DNA of 64,000 nucleotides from Owenia fusiformis (taxonomy: Eukaryota > Annelida > Polychaeta > Sabellida > Oweniidae). Position 1 is the first letter of the stretch; every line of letters begins with the position of its first letter. The notes under the pieces are model-generated. The model was not told the DNA's origin. It did not search any database and saw only the letters and a list, made by a program, of their open reading frames with translations. Shown piece after piece: positions 42,820 to 55,346 of the stretch. The stretch lies in the NCBI GenBank assembly GCA_903813345.2, contig CAIIXF020000006.1, positions 10,484,348 to 10,548,347 of the forward strand. Direction: 5' to 3'. The position numbers were made by a program, and so were the translations under genes.

Positions 42820-45450
42820 AAACACTTGCTAAATATAATTTGATATTATATTATAAATGGTTGTGGTGACCGTTGGATATATGTTGAATGTTAAAATTAA
42901 ATTTTCCATTGTCTGTTTATGACGTCACATAAATGTATACATGCTGTTATATTTTGAAAAAGACTAAGGGATATTAGTCGAAAGTCTCAATAAATTAAAA
43001 AATATTCTCTGAAGTCAAGAATTTGACTTGTTTCTGATTTATTAAATATTATTTAGTGGACTAATACAAGTAAAAGGGCGAATGTTTTATGACCCACCTT
43101 GTAGATGCAATAGCCATAAGTAATCTATAAAGAGAAGTGCATTTCCTGAAGTTTCTAAGATGTTGGTCAAGTTGACTTGTCTGTTGCAAACATATGGTAA
43201 GTATCTAGAAATAAACACATCAGAGATACATAAATCAATAGATGCAACTTACTGGAAATGCTGATACAAATACTAATGCTGACACTAACGAAAATTTAAT
43301 ATTTGATTGGTAGAGTTTTTGTATGAGCTCATCTTTCCATATACTCTTTTAAATGTATATGTAAATGGATGCCATATAACATTACTAAATATCTTTCCTG
43401 GTCATTTTGAGCCATATTTTTTATGGCAAGATATGGCAAGATTAGACTGGTCTGACATCATGTCCTTGAAACATGTTGCTTGATAGTATGCCACTTTTTA
43501 TTGTAATTTGTAAACATCAAATAATCAACAAAACGGAAAAATGATTAAAATCATTATGTAATTAACGACTTGTCTAAATGAATAAATGAAAAAATGGGGC
43601 AGGGATTAAGCCTTTAACATGTACATCTTGGTCGATTAGTTTATATAATTTGAAGGAAGCAAGATACTTGATGCAAGACAAGCAAGCTTTTTACTGAGCC
43701 ACCTTATGAATATGCCCTTCACTTGAGCACTCTCCCAGGTTTGTATGCAGAACTGTTTTAGATGAGCACTGTTTGAGATACAGAAAATAGATACATCATT
43801 AGATAGATGAAAGGCGGTGTCATATTTGCCCTTGAAGTTGCACTGACCTTTCTTTGCTTGAGATGAAATTAACTTGAAGGGCATTCACCATGTACTACTA
43901 CTCAAAGACATCTGATACAGGTCACCTTATATTCCATGACATCCTTAGAGCAATTAGCATTGCAAATGTGGAAATGAACCCATTCTGAGTCATTTTCTAT
44001 GCAACGGTTATAAAAGATATTAGAGTCGAAGTACAAGTTAGAACTTTATGTAACATGCGTTATCATTTTTTCAATGGAGGTTATATGGGATAATGAGTAG
44101 GATAGCCTACATCAAACACAAATGTAACTTGCAAATGTATCTTTCTACTATTATAGGAGAGATAACAGATACACCTGTTATAGACCGACCTAGTGTCTGT
44201 ATATATAGTATAAGATGTCATTAGTTCAACATGTGTCTGTTTACTGTACCAGGGTCAAACAGGCCCATATGCAAACTGATAGCATACAGCTTTGTAGCAT
44301 CTGGATACAATCACACACTTCCTTAATTGATTCTCAAATAAATATTTGTTCTTACCTTTCCTCCAGTCTTACATCAAGTCATTGAATTGTAAACATAATA
44401 ATGGTAAATGGTGAGTTAGGAGCAAACCCTTGTGTTATCATCATGATTTAAATATTCAGTCTTATATCAAGTTTTCATCTATTTTGTGGTAGGATAGAAC
44501 AAAATGATTTTTTATTATTAATTGTGTGAAATTTTTTGATTTTTTCGAACTAAAGGCAAATAAAAATTTTATGTTTGACAAAGGCGAATGAGGTTAAATC
44601 ATTGAAATTAACTCTGTTTTTACTGCAATTGTTGAAATTCAGAAGTCATCCCAAATTCTTTAGATACAATACCTGCTCATACTGTTAAACCAGTGTATTC
44701 CTTCAGTCATATGTAATACTTTGATGGATCAAGATGACCTGCTGAATAGATTAAATATGTTATATAATCTTATGTTATGACATCAAATAGTTTCATTCTG
44801 TTCAGACTGACTCCATTTGTAAAATCTGCAAAATAACCATAGGACAAACTTAGAATAGACAGAGTGGCAAACTTCTTGTTACTATAGTATATGGTAGTAC
44901 ATTTTGAAGGATACCCCTTTGTACAAAGGTATTGTACTTTGTGACTCTATTTTGAAGTTATGAAATCTGATTCTTGAAAATGGTATTATGCAAACTGTAT
45001 ATTTTATTTTCTTATGGGATATAACTGTTTCCCATCATTTTTAGGCATATCAAAATACTTATACCAGAAAAATTGAAATAAGTAGCACTTAACTTGCCAA
45101 TAGGATATAAATTAACAATAAATGCAACATTAAATCACACTTTACTTCATATCATATTTCATTATTGTCAAGTGAAAATGATTATTGCATGGTTCTTGCT
45201 ATGCTCTATGGAAATTCCCAGTGTGCCAAGAGGTCCATTTTTAGACCCTTTTTTAGGTGTTAGATAAAAAATTCTCTAGAACAGCATTTTAATGTTCGCC
45301 TCATTTGAGTTTCTGGGAAGGTGGTACAGTTTTTGTTTTTTGAAATAGTTGCTGAGCTTGCACTTACTTACGCATGTTTCTGTGTATCGATTTAGGTGAA
45401 TCAATATTCCAATAGACTCTCATTGAAGGCTTTATCAATATTTGTTATGT
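42820..45450. other. No gene seen
   Basis: AT-rich sequence. There is a CRE-like TGACGTCA near 42911. No exon-like or repeat structure was recognised. Confidence 0.5.
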
Positions 45451-45457
45451 ACATATA

Positions 45458-46002
45458 TAGAGATTATCCTATATGAGGTTCAGGATATTGGGATTATCCC
45501 GAGGCCAATATAATATATCTGCCCGAGGGCCGTAGGTCCCGAGGGTAGATATATTATATTGGCCAAGGGATAATCCAAATATCCTGAACCGACTATAGGA
45601 TGATCTGTTTATCCCATACCAATCACATTGTTCAATTTGCCAAAGTTCAGAAACTTTGCAACCAACCGTGGAATATTCTAAAAATATTCATGTCCAGTTT
45701 TGTATTCCTGTTTCTTTCCTATTCAAATCTTTGATTATTAACGCCGGTACACTGCTCCTTCCCTTCTTTAAAGCATCAAACAAGTCGAGATTGTCTGCGT
45801 TTTTCTCCATTGTCGTTTACAGTATGCGAACGTTACAAAAAAGAACCAATACGGGAACAGCGATTATGACGTAGCGGGCAGATATAGTATATCTGCCCGC
45901 TCGGAGCGGGACGTAAAGCTATATCTGCCCGCTGATGAAAATATAAGTTTTTACAAACCGGCTTTATGTACCCGTAACACGTCCAAGTATGGGATAAACA
46001 TG
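45458..46002. mobile_element. Hairpin element family C, copy 1
   Basis: A near-perfect ~60-bp stem (45463-45524 with 45543-45604; ATATGAGGTTCAGGATATTG / AATATCCTGAACCGACTATA) has a GC-rich loop around CCGAGGGCCGTAGGTCCCGA. A second wider inverted pair follows: GTTTATCCCATA (about 45607) and TATGGGATAAAC (ending about 46000). A GCGGGCAGATATA/TATATCTGCCCGC palindrome lies near 45878-45906. It shares termini and layout with 59920-60352. Confidence 0.65.
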
Positions 46003-46286
46003 CATATACACCCAATGGATTGATAAGAGTAATGGAATCTATGGTCAAACATGGTGTTATAGCTGATAAAGGCTAATAGGTTAGGCGACCAGTCACAAGT
46101 GATAAAATATCTGAACATGACAACGAAGCAATGAAATATGACTTGTCCATTGTTTAACAATAATCCCGATTTTTGTATGTTTGTTCAGTTTGTCAGATTC
46201 TTTGAATGAACATAAAAATGCAATGACTCTTTCATGTTGATATAAGCGTGTACTTCAAAATGCTGCTTGTGCACCACTTTTAGAAT

Positions 46287-46634
46287 TACCCCGGCGTAGA
46301 GTCTAGTTATAAACTCACTCCTGCCTAGTATAGACTATATTTCAGTTTAACAGCCCGCCCCGAAGATTGGTGCCTGTGACAGTCCAGGTAATAAATAAAT
46401 TCAAATCTACCAGGCTGATCTTTTCTCAACCATTCAGCAAAGTGGAAGGAACACGCGCAAAATACTTTCTCATTAACTATGCGGGGATGTCAGAGGAAAT
46501 GACCATATAGAAAGTCGTCCGTATTTCGACGATGAACTCTGATTGGCTAGGTGAGATCAGAGATTTATTGTTAACTGAAAGAGTGAAGACGAAGCTCTCT
46601 TTTAAGAAGTAAAGTTGAACGAATGCATAGGGTG
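46287..46634 (+). mobile_element. MITE family A, copy 3
   Basis: Starts TACCCCGGCGTAGAGTCTAG and ends GAATGCATAGGGTG. It is flanked by imperfect 9-bp duplications TTTTAGAAT (46278-46286) and TTCTAGAAT (46635-46643). The core blocks CCTAGTATAGACTATATTTC, GCCTGTGACAG, CTCTGATTGGCTAGG and GACGAAGCTCTCTTTTAAGA are intact. Confidence 0.8.
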
Positions 46635-46644
46635 TTCTAGAATC

Positions 46645-48170
46645 GAATCAAATGAGCAATTTGAAATAATAATACATGAAGTTAATAATTATTCAGCTGT
46701 TTTGAGTTGTATTATGATAAATAATGACATTGAAGTAGCCTGATGTCCTTGCTTAGTAATTTTGAAATCCCATGATAGACCATTATTCATGATTTGTACC
46801 AATAAATATGATAACCTGAAGGTCTTATAGTAAATTTAGAAAATGTATACTTCGTGCTTGAGACCTATGAAATGTATGTGACTTTACTGAACTATCAGTA
46901 CTTAGGTATCAGATATATTGATCATGTACTAGTAATCTTTAAATGTTGGATGGATCCCATAATGATCCATTGACATGCCTAAGAATAAGCAATTTTGTTA
47001 ATGTGTTATGGAGCATTCAAGAGGATTTGTACAGGCATTGTTTAGGATCAGTTCAGATAGAAACAATTTAGTAATTGCTTGATTTGCATTGTAGGATCCA
47101 TACCCTTTTTACTTTCCTTAAGAATTGACAGAATAAATAAATAAATCAGAACGCTTGATTTGGTTTAGAATTGTTTTTCCATTATAAAAGTGACATGACC
47201 TGGTCAAATTAAACAGCATTTTGGCTAATCTGAATAGGATAAATCAATAAAATTCAGTGAATGCTATTTTGATTGGGTAGCTTGATTTAATGAACCATAC
47301 TCTCAGTGTTCTGACTGGTGAACCTGTCTTTTAAAGAAGCAATTAATCAAACTGTTAGAAATATAAGCTCACCTTGAATGTCTCTTTGAAGCAAGGGCTT
47401 GAGGTTTTGATTGAAAACATTACCAAATGAAGGAGGATTATGTATTTCTATATACTGATATGGCACATTTTCAAGCTTTGAAGTGTCAATGTTTCAAATC
47501 TATACAAAACATGTGTGTCTACCATTCTAGTTGTTGGTAAACTCAGGTGTGGTTTCTACGAAGTGATTTATGCTTCTTAGAACTAGTTAATGAAAGTGAT
47601 GTGACCCTGATGTTATCAATCATACTTGTGAATTAGTTTTATCAATTAGTCATATCTCTTAATATTAGTACCAGTTTGATTTGTTTTCAGAGTGTTTACT
47701 TTTTTGTTCTGTATCAAATTTTGAAGTGGGTGAAGGGGATGTATTTTATGATTGCAATACAAGCTCAAGTAAGAGGTGGAGCACTTTTTTATCTTAATAT
47801 TAATCTTTATCGAATGTTACTATTATTTTACACTAATTTTTTATCATTAATTTCAAACTTGACTAAATGATTGCTTATTACATTTCTTTGATATTTATTT
47901 CGTCAGGAAATGTCAGTTTTTATATAGTATATCGTATACTGAGTATATCAAAGCATTATCTCATATTTTCAGTGTCAACCGCAATAGTTCTGAAGGTTAG
48001 GTGTTTAGTACTATAACACTGTCAACACTATTGAGATGCAAAGTCCTTTATCTCTTTGCACGAGAGTTTGTTGCGGAGACGAGTTCGTTTATGATAAGGT
48101 TTACTAATACATTTAGTTAATGAGCAATCAGTATCTAGCACTAGCCGTACCAATATCTTCATTTCTGTTA
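46645..48170. other. No gene seen
   Basis: AT-rich sequence. An ORF at 47676-47870 (64 residues, hydrophobic) follows a TTTTCAG, but it shows no family resemblance and continues past the only donor-like site. Confidence 0.45.
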
Positions 48171-48171
48171 G

Positions 48172-48266
48172 GACATTATGGCGGAAACAGAGTTGATCAT
48201 CTCTGAATCAAAGCCTACATCAAAGTTCTTATGTCATAAATGGATTTTACCTGCCTTCATTTACAG
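48172..48266 (+). CDS. Candidate first coding exon, 29 codons, phase 2 out
   Basis: ATG at 48178 (context ACATTATGG) opens MAETELIISESKPTSKFLCH then KWILPAFIY, ending at a strong donor ACAG/GTGAGT (48267). An acceptor-like TTCTGTTAG precedes it at 48171. The peptide goes from polar/acidic to basic/aromatic, like a cytoplasmic N-terminus leading toward a membrane segment. No family is recognised. It has the same coding length (89 bases) and phase as the candidate at 62047. It may be chance. Confidence 0.4.
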
Positions 48267-48469
48267 GTGAGTCGAATAAATATGTATGTGAATCGTGCAA
48301 TTTAAGTGATGATAATGTAGAATGATCAGTGGTTGTCCTAGCATTGTAGCAACTAGGTATTGTTTGCATGCTACCCTGTTGAAACAAAGTGTATAAGGTG
48401 TTTTGGCAAGTAAAATTGGATTAAGCACCCAGTATGTTGAGGAAGAAATGGCTAGTTCAAAGATATTGA

Positions 48470-49243
48470 GGTCTCGTATAATAGGCTTGTTTATATGTAG
48501 AATGACAACATGAAGTCCTCTTTTGGTAGTCACAGAAAGACTTATGATAGGCTAGTTTGCGTGTAGAATGACTACATAAAGCCGCCTTTTGGTGGTCAGA
48601 GAGAGATTATAATAGGCTAGTTCACATATAGAATGACAACATGAAGCCCTCTTTTGTTGGTCACAGAAAGACCTATGATAGTGTAGTTTGCATGTAGAAT
48701 GACTACTAGTATATAAAGCCTTCTTTTGGTGTTCAGAGAGAGATTATAATAGGCTCGTTCACATGTAGAATGACAACATGAAACCCTCTTTTGTTGGTCA
48801 CAGAAAGACCTATGATAGTGTAGTTTGCATGTAGAATGACTACTAGTATATAAAGCCTTCTTTTGGTGTTCAGAGAGAGATTATAATAGGCTCGTTCACA
48901 TTTAGAATGACAACATGAAGCCCTCTTTTGTTGGTCACAGAAAGACCTATGATAGTGTAGTTTGCATGTAGAATGACTAGCCTTCTTTTGGTGTTCAGAG
49001 AGAGATTATAATAGGCTCGTTCACATGTAGAATGACAACATGAAGCCCTCTTTTGGTGGTCACAGAAAGACCTATGATAGTGTAGTTTGCATGTAGAATG
49101 ACTACTAGTATATAAAGCCTTCTTTTGGTGTTCAGAGAGAGATTATAATAGGCTCGTTCACATGTAGAATGACAACATGAAGCCCTCTTTTGTTGGTCAC
49201 AGAAAGACCTATGATAGGCTAGTTCACTTGTAGAATGACTACA
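48470..49243 (+). repeat. 125-137-bp dimeric tandem array, about 6 units
   Basis: Each unit has two related halves: TAGAATGACAACATGAAGCC + CTCTTTTGTTGGTCACAGAA, and TAGAATGACTACTAGTATAT + AAAGCCTTCTTTTGGTGTTC. GAATGACAACATGAA starts lie at 48500, 48631, 48768, 48905, 49030 and 49167. A last fragment (CATGAAGCCTTCTTTTGGTG) resumes at 49441 after an insertion. Minus-strand ORFs here (90 and 114 residues) come from the repeat. Confidence 0.9.
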
Positions 49244-49440
49244 CAGCCAATATAATTCGACGCCGTTTCGGCATCGAAAAAATTCGACACCGTTCCGGCA
49301 CCGTTTCGACACTGTTCCGGCACCGAAACCTTTCGACACAAAAATTTGCTACCGGACTAGTCAGTCCGTTTGGTGCCGAAACGGCACCGAAATTTGGCAC
49401 CGAAACAGTGTCGAAAATTAGATTGCATTTTGGGGGTATA
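49244..49440. mobile_element. CpG-rich foldback element inserted in the tandem array
   Basis: About 197 bp, much richer in CG than its surroundings. It has weak outer inverted ends (CCAATATAATTCGAC / GTCGAAAATTAGATTGC) and internal palindromes GGTGCCGAAACGGCACC (49372-49388) and CGGACTAGTCAGTCCG (49353-49368), with many CGGCACCG/CGACACCG words. It splits one array unit at GAATGACTAC / CATGAAGCC. Confidence 0.65.
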
Positions 49441-50019
49441 CATGAAGCCTTCTTTTGGTGGTCACAAGCTCAAAGTATTCTAAAGGCAGTGATCTTCACA
49501 GGCATTATCCTTTTCGGGGTTCTTAATCTTCTTTTTACCTGTTTTATCTAAAATATATTTTTGATTGGGTGTAAATGTGCTCTTATATGCTGGGAGATGC
49601 TTGGAAGGATCGCAATTAAATAAGGCTGAGTATGAAAAATACATTTGCATTTAATCAAAGTTTTCTTGCTCTCCTTAAGGAAGTGTGTACTATGAACACA
49701 TATACAAGTATTCTCGAAATCGTTTACCAAGAAATTGTAGAATCAATAAAAAACATTTGGATGATAAACGATGCATGTTATCATCTCAAGATAGAGTCTA
49801 GAATTTATTCCACTATTGAGTTGATTGGAAACCTGCATGAATGATTCTGATGTATTATGCAGGGTGTCTTAATACTTAAACAGGTGTTATATATTTTATT
49901 GGTAGAGCCTTTCTTCCAGATGTAAAAGTAAATAGAAAAGCACATGTGGCAATCAGAGAAAAAGACCAGAATCCTAAGCCACATCTTTTCAATTTCTGCC
50001 TTTTGATATGCAGAGATAT

Positions 50020-50225
50020 CAGGCCCGTAGCCAGGATTTGCCAAGGGGGGGTTCAATTTTCAAAAATTTCCAGGGGGGGGTTCACATTTGACAATTTTGG
50101 CCCAAATTAGGCTAAAATCACTTGAGAAGTGCTCAAAATGGTCAAAAACTGCATGATTTTGAAAGAATTTTTGGCCAGGGGGGGGTTCGCCCGAACCCTG
50201 CGAACCCCCCCTGGCTACGGGCCTG
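50020..50225. mobile_element. 206-bp MITE with CAGGCCCGTAGCCAGG termini
   Basis: CAGGCCCGTAGCCAGG (50020) and CCTGGCTACGGGCCTG (ending 50225) are exact inverted repeats. Subterminal GGGGGGGTTC / GAACCCCCC tracts follow. I recall this terminus from many marine invertebrate genomes. ATATGCA occurs on both sides a few bases out (near 50006 and 50227) and could be a duplication. A related fragment (CTGGCTACGGGCAT) lies near 31409. Confidence 0.85.
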
Positions 50226-50229
50226 CATA

Positions 50230-52082
50230 TGCAATAAAGATCGAAATGAATTATAATGCTTATTTCACCATTTTGGGTGAGGAGTTCTGTTTTGCAATTC
50301 TATGGGTTAATAGGAAGGAAAAGCTTTTGTTAACCATGATGCATTTTAATAAACCATGACATTAGGTCAAGATTGGTAAATATCAGAAGAAACTAAATCT
50401 TGTGCATCAAGCCATCTTTGATGGCAGTTCTGTGCCATCGATTTCAATTTTACTCCAGGCCAAAATATGATTTTAGACATGAAATCACTCGGTTGATAGA
50501 GATTTGTCAGGTAATGTGAGAAAAGGGAAAAATATTTATGTAAAATTTGAGGCAAAGTTCTGACCAAGGCAACTGCCTTCTACCATGTTCTCTCTAACTC
50601 ACTTTTACATAGGGAAAGTATATTGCCCTAATGCAAGACGACAGTGACAAAACAGCATCTATCTATAAAATCATCAATTACACTAAATATTTAAAAGATT
50701 TCATCTTGGTTAAAAATCCTCAAACAGTTCAGCTATCAAGTAGATATCAGGTGTAAATAAGTAATTAGCCTTTTGCCACTTTAATGGCAGTAATGAAAGT
50801 ACATATCAGGTTCAAATGAATTGTTTTTTGATAAATGATGTCTGTGGGCAACAGTATCGAGTAGCATTGAATTGGTAACATTGAACTAAGTACATTACAA
50901 TGCTTGATATTACTAGGTGATAAGGTAGGCAAATTAGGATGAAAAATCAGGTATGTTGCAAAATCGTCATATGAGGCTCACCTTAATAATAATCTTGCTC
51001 AGTTTTACATTTGTCAACTACATGCCCCTCCATCCATCCTCACCTATTTACCTCAAGAGCAAACACAGTCATGTCATATTGATTTTCATCACATGTAATG
51101 TTTATGTTTTCAAATTAGCATGCTTTAAGAAGCATGGGTGTGATGTCTCATAATGCAGTCGAGCATATTGTGATAAAGCGTGTCATATTCCTCCTCATCC
51201 TTAGTTTTGCTTTTTGGCAAACAGATTTATGTGACAAATATCAGACTCAGTATGGTTTGAATCTAGTAATTCAAGTTTAAATGGTTAGGGTGATTTTAAA
51301 CAAAAAAGTGTCGAATAAGCACTTTTTACTAAAACAATCCCTTTGGAGCATTCAACCCAATGAAAACTTATTATGCTGCATATTACGGTAGGCTATATTA
51401 TTAGGAATTTGTTGGCTAGTTTCTAAGTATTGCATAAATATTCTATGTATCTTCAATTATCTCTGATATGTAAGGCATAATTAGTGTCAATTAGACATTC
51501 TCATTATTTAGAAAAGGAGACAGGTTTTACTTGGAATTGAATTGATTGGCAAATCAATTATAAAAGTATGGCTACACATTATTATATGTCACCTGTTCTG
51601 TGTGCTTATAGGGCCTTGGGGCTAGAAAATAAATAATGTACATGTGTATGTACATGTATCTTTGTAGTTTTACTTACATACCAGTGGTAGTGTTATTAGA
51701 AGGTTATGTTGATAGGTGTTGTTTGCTGGCATGTTGGTACATCTTAGATTTCTAAGGTATGAGGATAGGATACCATGTTGGTATGTAGTCTCGCTTCAAG
51801 CCCTTGCATCCCTCCCATATAGTCTATACCATACCTTATCACAATGAAAGTGGGAGGAGGGTCTAAATACTCTATATAGGCCTTGTTGAATGAAGTATCA
51901 TTCCTCTCCATCCAACTATGTTTCTTCACATTGTACTTGAAGTATGATATGGAAGATATTTGTAAAAAGAGGAGATTGTTACAAGACTAGATTCCCAATC
52001 TTCTGGAGCTTCTGTGAGAACATTTTGGTTGACTCAGAGCTAGGATGTCAAAGACATTATTCTGATACTCATTGTATATCTG
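50230..52082. other. No gene seen
   Basis: AT-rich sequence. A 48-codon open stretch from 50613 after a TTACATAG acceptor-like site (KYIALMQDDSDKTASIYKII...) ends before a good donor; it was judged chance. A GTACATGT palindrome run lies near 51637-51660. Confidence 0.45.
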
Positions 52083-52091
52083 GCTCGCATC

Positions 52092-52469
52092 TACCCTGCG
52101 TGCAGAGTCTAGTTAAACTACACTCTGCCTAGTAGAGACCATATTACAGTTTAGTAGCCCCGCCCCCACGACGGGTACCGGTGACAGTTTGCGTAATAAA
52201 TAACTTTTGACCTACGCGCTGACCTTTCTTCCACTAATCAACGAGCTTGAAGAAACACACGCCAAATGCGTTCTAATTAAATATGCGCATGTCATTGGTC
52301 AATTCCGGGCTCAACGATGACGTCAGAAGGAATGACCATATATAGAAGGTCGGTCAATTTTGGCCGACGAACACTGATTGGCGCGGTTAGTTCACAGGTT
52401 TATTTTAGTTTGAAAGAGTGAAGACGAAGCTCTCTTTTAAGAAGTGAAGTCAAACGAATGCAAAGGGTA
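52092..52469 (+). mobile_element. MITE family A, copy 4, with perfect 9-bp target duplication
   Basis: Starts TACCCTGCGTGCAGAGTCTA and ends CGAATGCAAAGGGTA. GCTCGCATC flanks it exactly on both sides (52083-52091 and 52470-52478). A 9-bp duplication with TACCCT...AGGGTA ends suggests a Mutator-like non-autonomous element; hAT (8 bp) is the alternative. The interior holds GCCCCGCCCCCACGACGGGT and GAAGACGAAGCTCTCTTTTA, shared with the other copies. Confidence 0.9.
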
Positions 52470-52479
52470 GCTCGCATCA

Positions 52480-54940
52480 ATGGATGGTATGGAAAAAGGT
52501 GTGGCTTACCATGATGCCCCTAATGTCCAATGATATCATATGTGCACTTTTTATTTTGGCCTATTACATGTGTACCTTATATTACACTATACTACCTACT
52601 GTATCAGTCACAAACTTTGTACTAGTTTTTTTTTTAACTTCTGCTTACTCCACTCTGAATATTTAACTTTATATTCCTCCATATAAGCCAATATGATACA
52701 CCATTTCTATTATCTTCTGAAAGTAAAAACCATTAAAAATATATGATTTATTAATCTTTTTGAATGGATTGGGCATTACCAGTTTTGATTTCATGATTGC
52801 AAAAATGGATACACTAGAATGAAAGTATTTTATCTTTTTATATTTAAAAAATACCATAGGTGCTTTTCTCAATTTAGCTGAAATATCAGTAAGTCAATTG
52901 AAAAAGTATTTTGATTGTAACATGCCTTTGGTCAATAAACTCTTAAGGCTATATGTTTAGTTTTAACTTTTTGTTAAGTCATCATATGAAATATTCCAGA
53001 ATTGAAGAGGCCCTGGATTAGTTATATGTTAAAGTATGTAGTTCAGTGCAATATTGTAATGAGAACTGCCTATTGATGATGACCAGCTAAATTCTAGCTG
53101 AAATACAATAAAATATGTTTCATTTGTACTTTAGATTTGTAAAACTCCTATAAATCCATATACTGTATGTCTACTTTGAACTAATCTATAAACAGGTTAT
53201 GATGACACAAAGGATGTTTAGATAATATATCCAAATATAGACAGTTATGTAAAAACACAATTAATTGGTTTTGGAGAGCATTCTGAGAAAGCACTTTTGT
53301 TCACATGGATATATTATTAGTGTTTTGTTAACTTCTGAGATTTGGACACCCTTCCCTATGAACTTCAAATACTCGATCGAAACCAGCTAAAATTTCCTTC
53401 TGGTGACACTTGAAACATTGGCTTTCATGGATTATTGCGTTGGCTTTGTAGATAGATGTTGAGATGTTGACCCTTCGATACGTTTATAGACTTCGAGATT
53501 GGGTTTTGTCTATCCACATCCTTTGTGTCTGAATGCCCTATCTTGAATGAATACTGTATCTACAAATGTTTTTGATGTTATGAGTATTGACTTTCAAATT
53601 TAAAATTCTTCAACATGTTTGGCAATGTCTTCAGTATGAATGAAATGTCCCTTGGTGTAAATTGGGTCGGGTTATGATATTGGTACTTAAATGGTGGGGG
53701 AGGTAGACACTGTTTCTTTTCATATTGGATTATGATTTGGGATAGTTGGGATTTGTTTTCCCTATGACTAGCATGATGTACTGTTAGATGTTTTCTTCTT
53801 CTTGTCTTGTTATTGTTCTGTAACCATTTTTAATACTTTCTGTTGGTTTTTGCTCTTACATATTCACCTTCTTGTGGAGGTAGGTATGTATGATGGGGGG
53901 GGGGGGGGTTCAGAGTGTTTTGAAGATTAACTTACATCAAATATTAGTTTTACGGGAGGGAGTACATCATAAATTAATAAAGCCTCCACAAGTGTTTATA
54001 TTTTAATATGATCTATAAATCTTATGCTCGAAATATATGACTGCCACAGCCACACCCTTGACATTCTCTTGAGACTTTGCTTCCTTGAATGGGAGAGTCT
54101 AATATGAAAACTTTACATTCGGTTTCGTTTTACAATGACTGCAATTCAGGAAATTAATAAAGGAAACTGTATATCAAGTTGCAGACTGGTATTTCATGAT
54201 AAAAAACTTGCTGACATAAGGATGGTTATAGAAAAAGTGTGATCATCATAGATTTACTTCAAATGAACATCATTAACAGATGCCGAAACATTGATCTCCT
54301 GGTTTATATTTATTGTTTGAGTTAGGGACAAAGTCAGTAAGTCAATCATAGACCAAAATAATTAATTTTAGTTTGAGAGAGGGATCCATTGATTTTAAAA
54401 AGAAATAGCATTTTACTTGTCAAAATACATTGTGGTATGCACAGCTTTAACTCTTTCAGAGTCCTCTCTTTATGACCAAGAGATGGTCTGATGATAGAGA
54501 ATGGTTAGGTTTCTGCAACAAACCCTGTATCATAAATACATGATAATTATTGGTCCATTAGCTAGAATAGTAAATGACTATAATTGAGTATATATCAGTA
54601 ATGAGTGTATGTATTATATATGGGGTAAGTGGCTGTGAAGTCAGATTTGTCAGCTAATCCTACCCTACCATCAAACCTCTATATAGCAAACATTTTTGAC
54701 ATGATCCTTATAATGTGCCATTTGTGGCATATGTGTTTTTCTTACTAGAAAAAAAGTGAACTTTTGGTGAAGAGAAGTTTTCCTTGTAAGTTATTCAATT
54801 TAGAGAGGTGTTTGACATAAATCTTTATCATGTCCATCAGCAGTATTTGACTTATCTGTAATGTTCTACGAGAAGAGGTGATCATTTTCAAAGGTTAAAC
54901 TGTTCTATATGTAACAGCTATAGCTGTGTATGTATTGATT
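52480..54940. other. No gene seen
   Basis: AT-rich sequence with a G14 tract at 53895-53908. Nothing else was recognised. Confidence 0.5.
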
Positions 54941-54949
54941 CTTGCCCGA

Positions 54950-55346
54950 AGTCAGCTGATCACAGCTAGAATCTATTACAGGTCAATCAATATTCCTTGT
55001 AGATACTTCTAGAGATCTGGCACACAATTTGTACTTTTAGTTGGAATTGTCTCAGATGGTAGTCTATTTGTTCATTAAGGCGTACTGATCAGTTGATTTG
55101 ATCTCTTAAAGACTAAACTCTGGAAGTGTTAATGAATCGAGTGTATAAAAATAGAGGAGAGGCTGAATGGCTGATCTTCATCAGTTGATCAATAGAAACT
55201 ACGTTGGGTGATGTCATATATATTTATAGCAATTGGAACGTCAAGCAAGTGAAGTAATGCAATTTCATCTACGTCTGTTGAGTGTTTTTTTTGAGTATTC
55301 ACTGAATTATTGATAAGGGCTGGATCGCATCACGTCAGCTGATCGG
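54950..55346 (+). promoter_or_regulatory. Possible TATA promoter with clustered TCAGYTGATC motifs
   Basis: TATAAAAATAG (55144-55154) is preceded and followed by TCAGCTGATC (about 54952), GATCAGTTGAT (about 55087), TCAGTTGATC (55181-55190) and TCAGCTGATC (55335-55344). Further copies are at 57817 and, partial, about 58770 (shared ATCATCAGCTG). CAGCTG is an E-box. This lies upstream of the candidate exon ending at 56025. Function is inferred from motif clustering only. Confidence 0.3.

Noticed and set aside
48995-49339. 114-residue minus-strand ORF
   Set aside because: It crosses the dimeric tandem array and the inserted foldback, so it is a repeat artefact.
50613-50755. Open 48-codon stretch after an acceptor-like TTACATAG
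   Set aside because: AT-rich, unremarkable peptide, no good donor before the stop. Likely chance.
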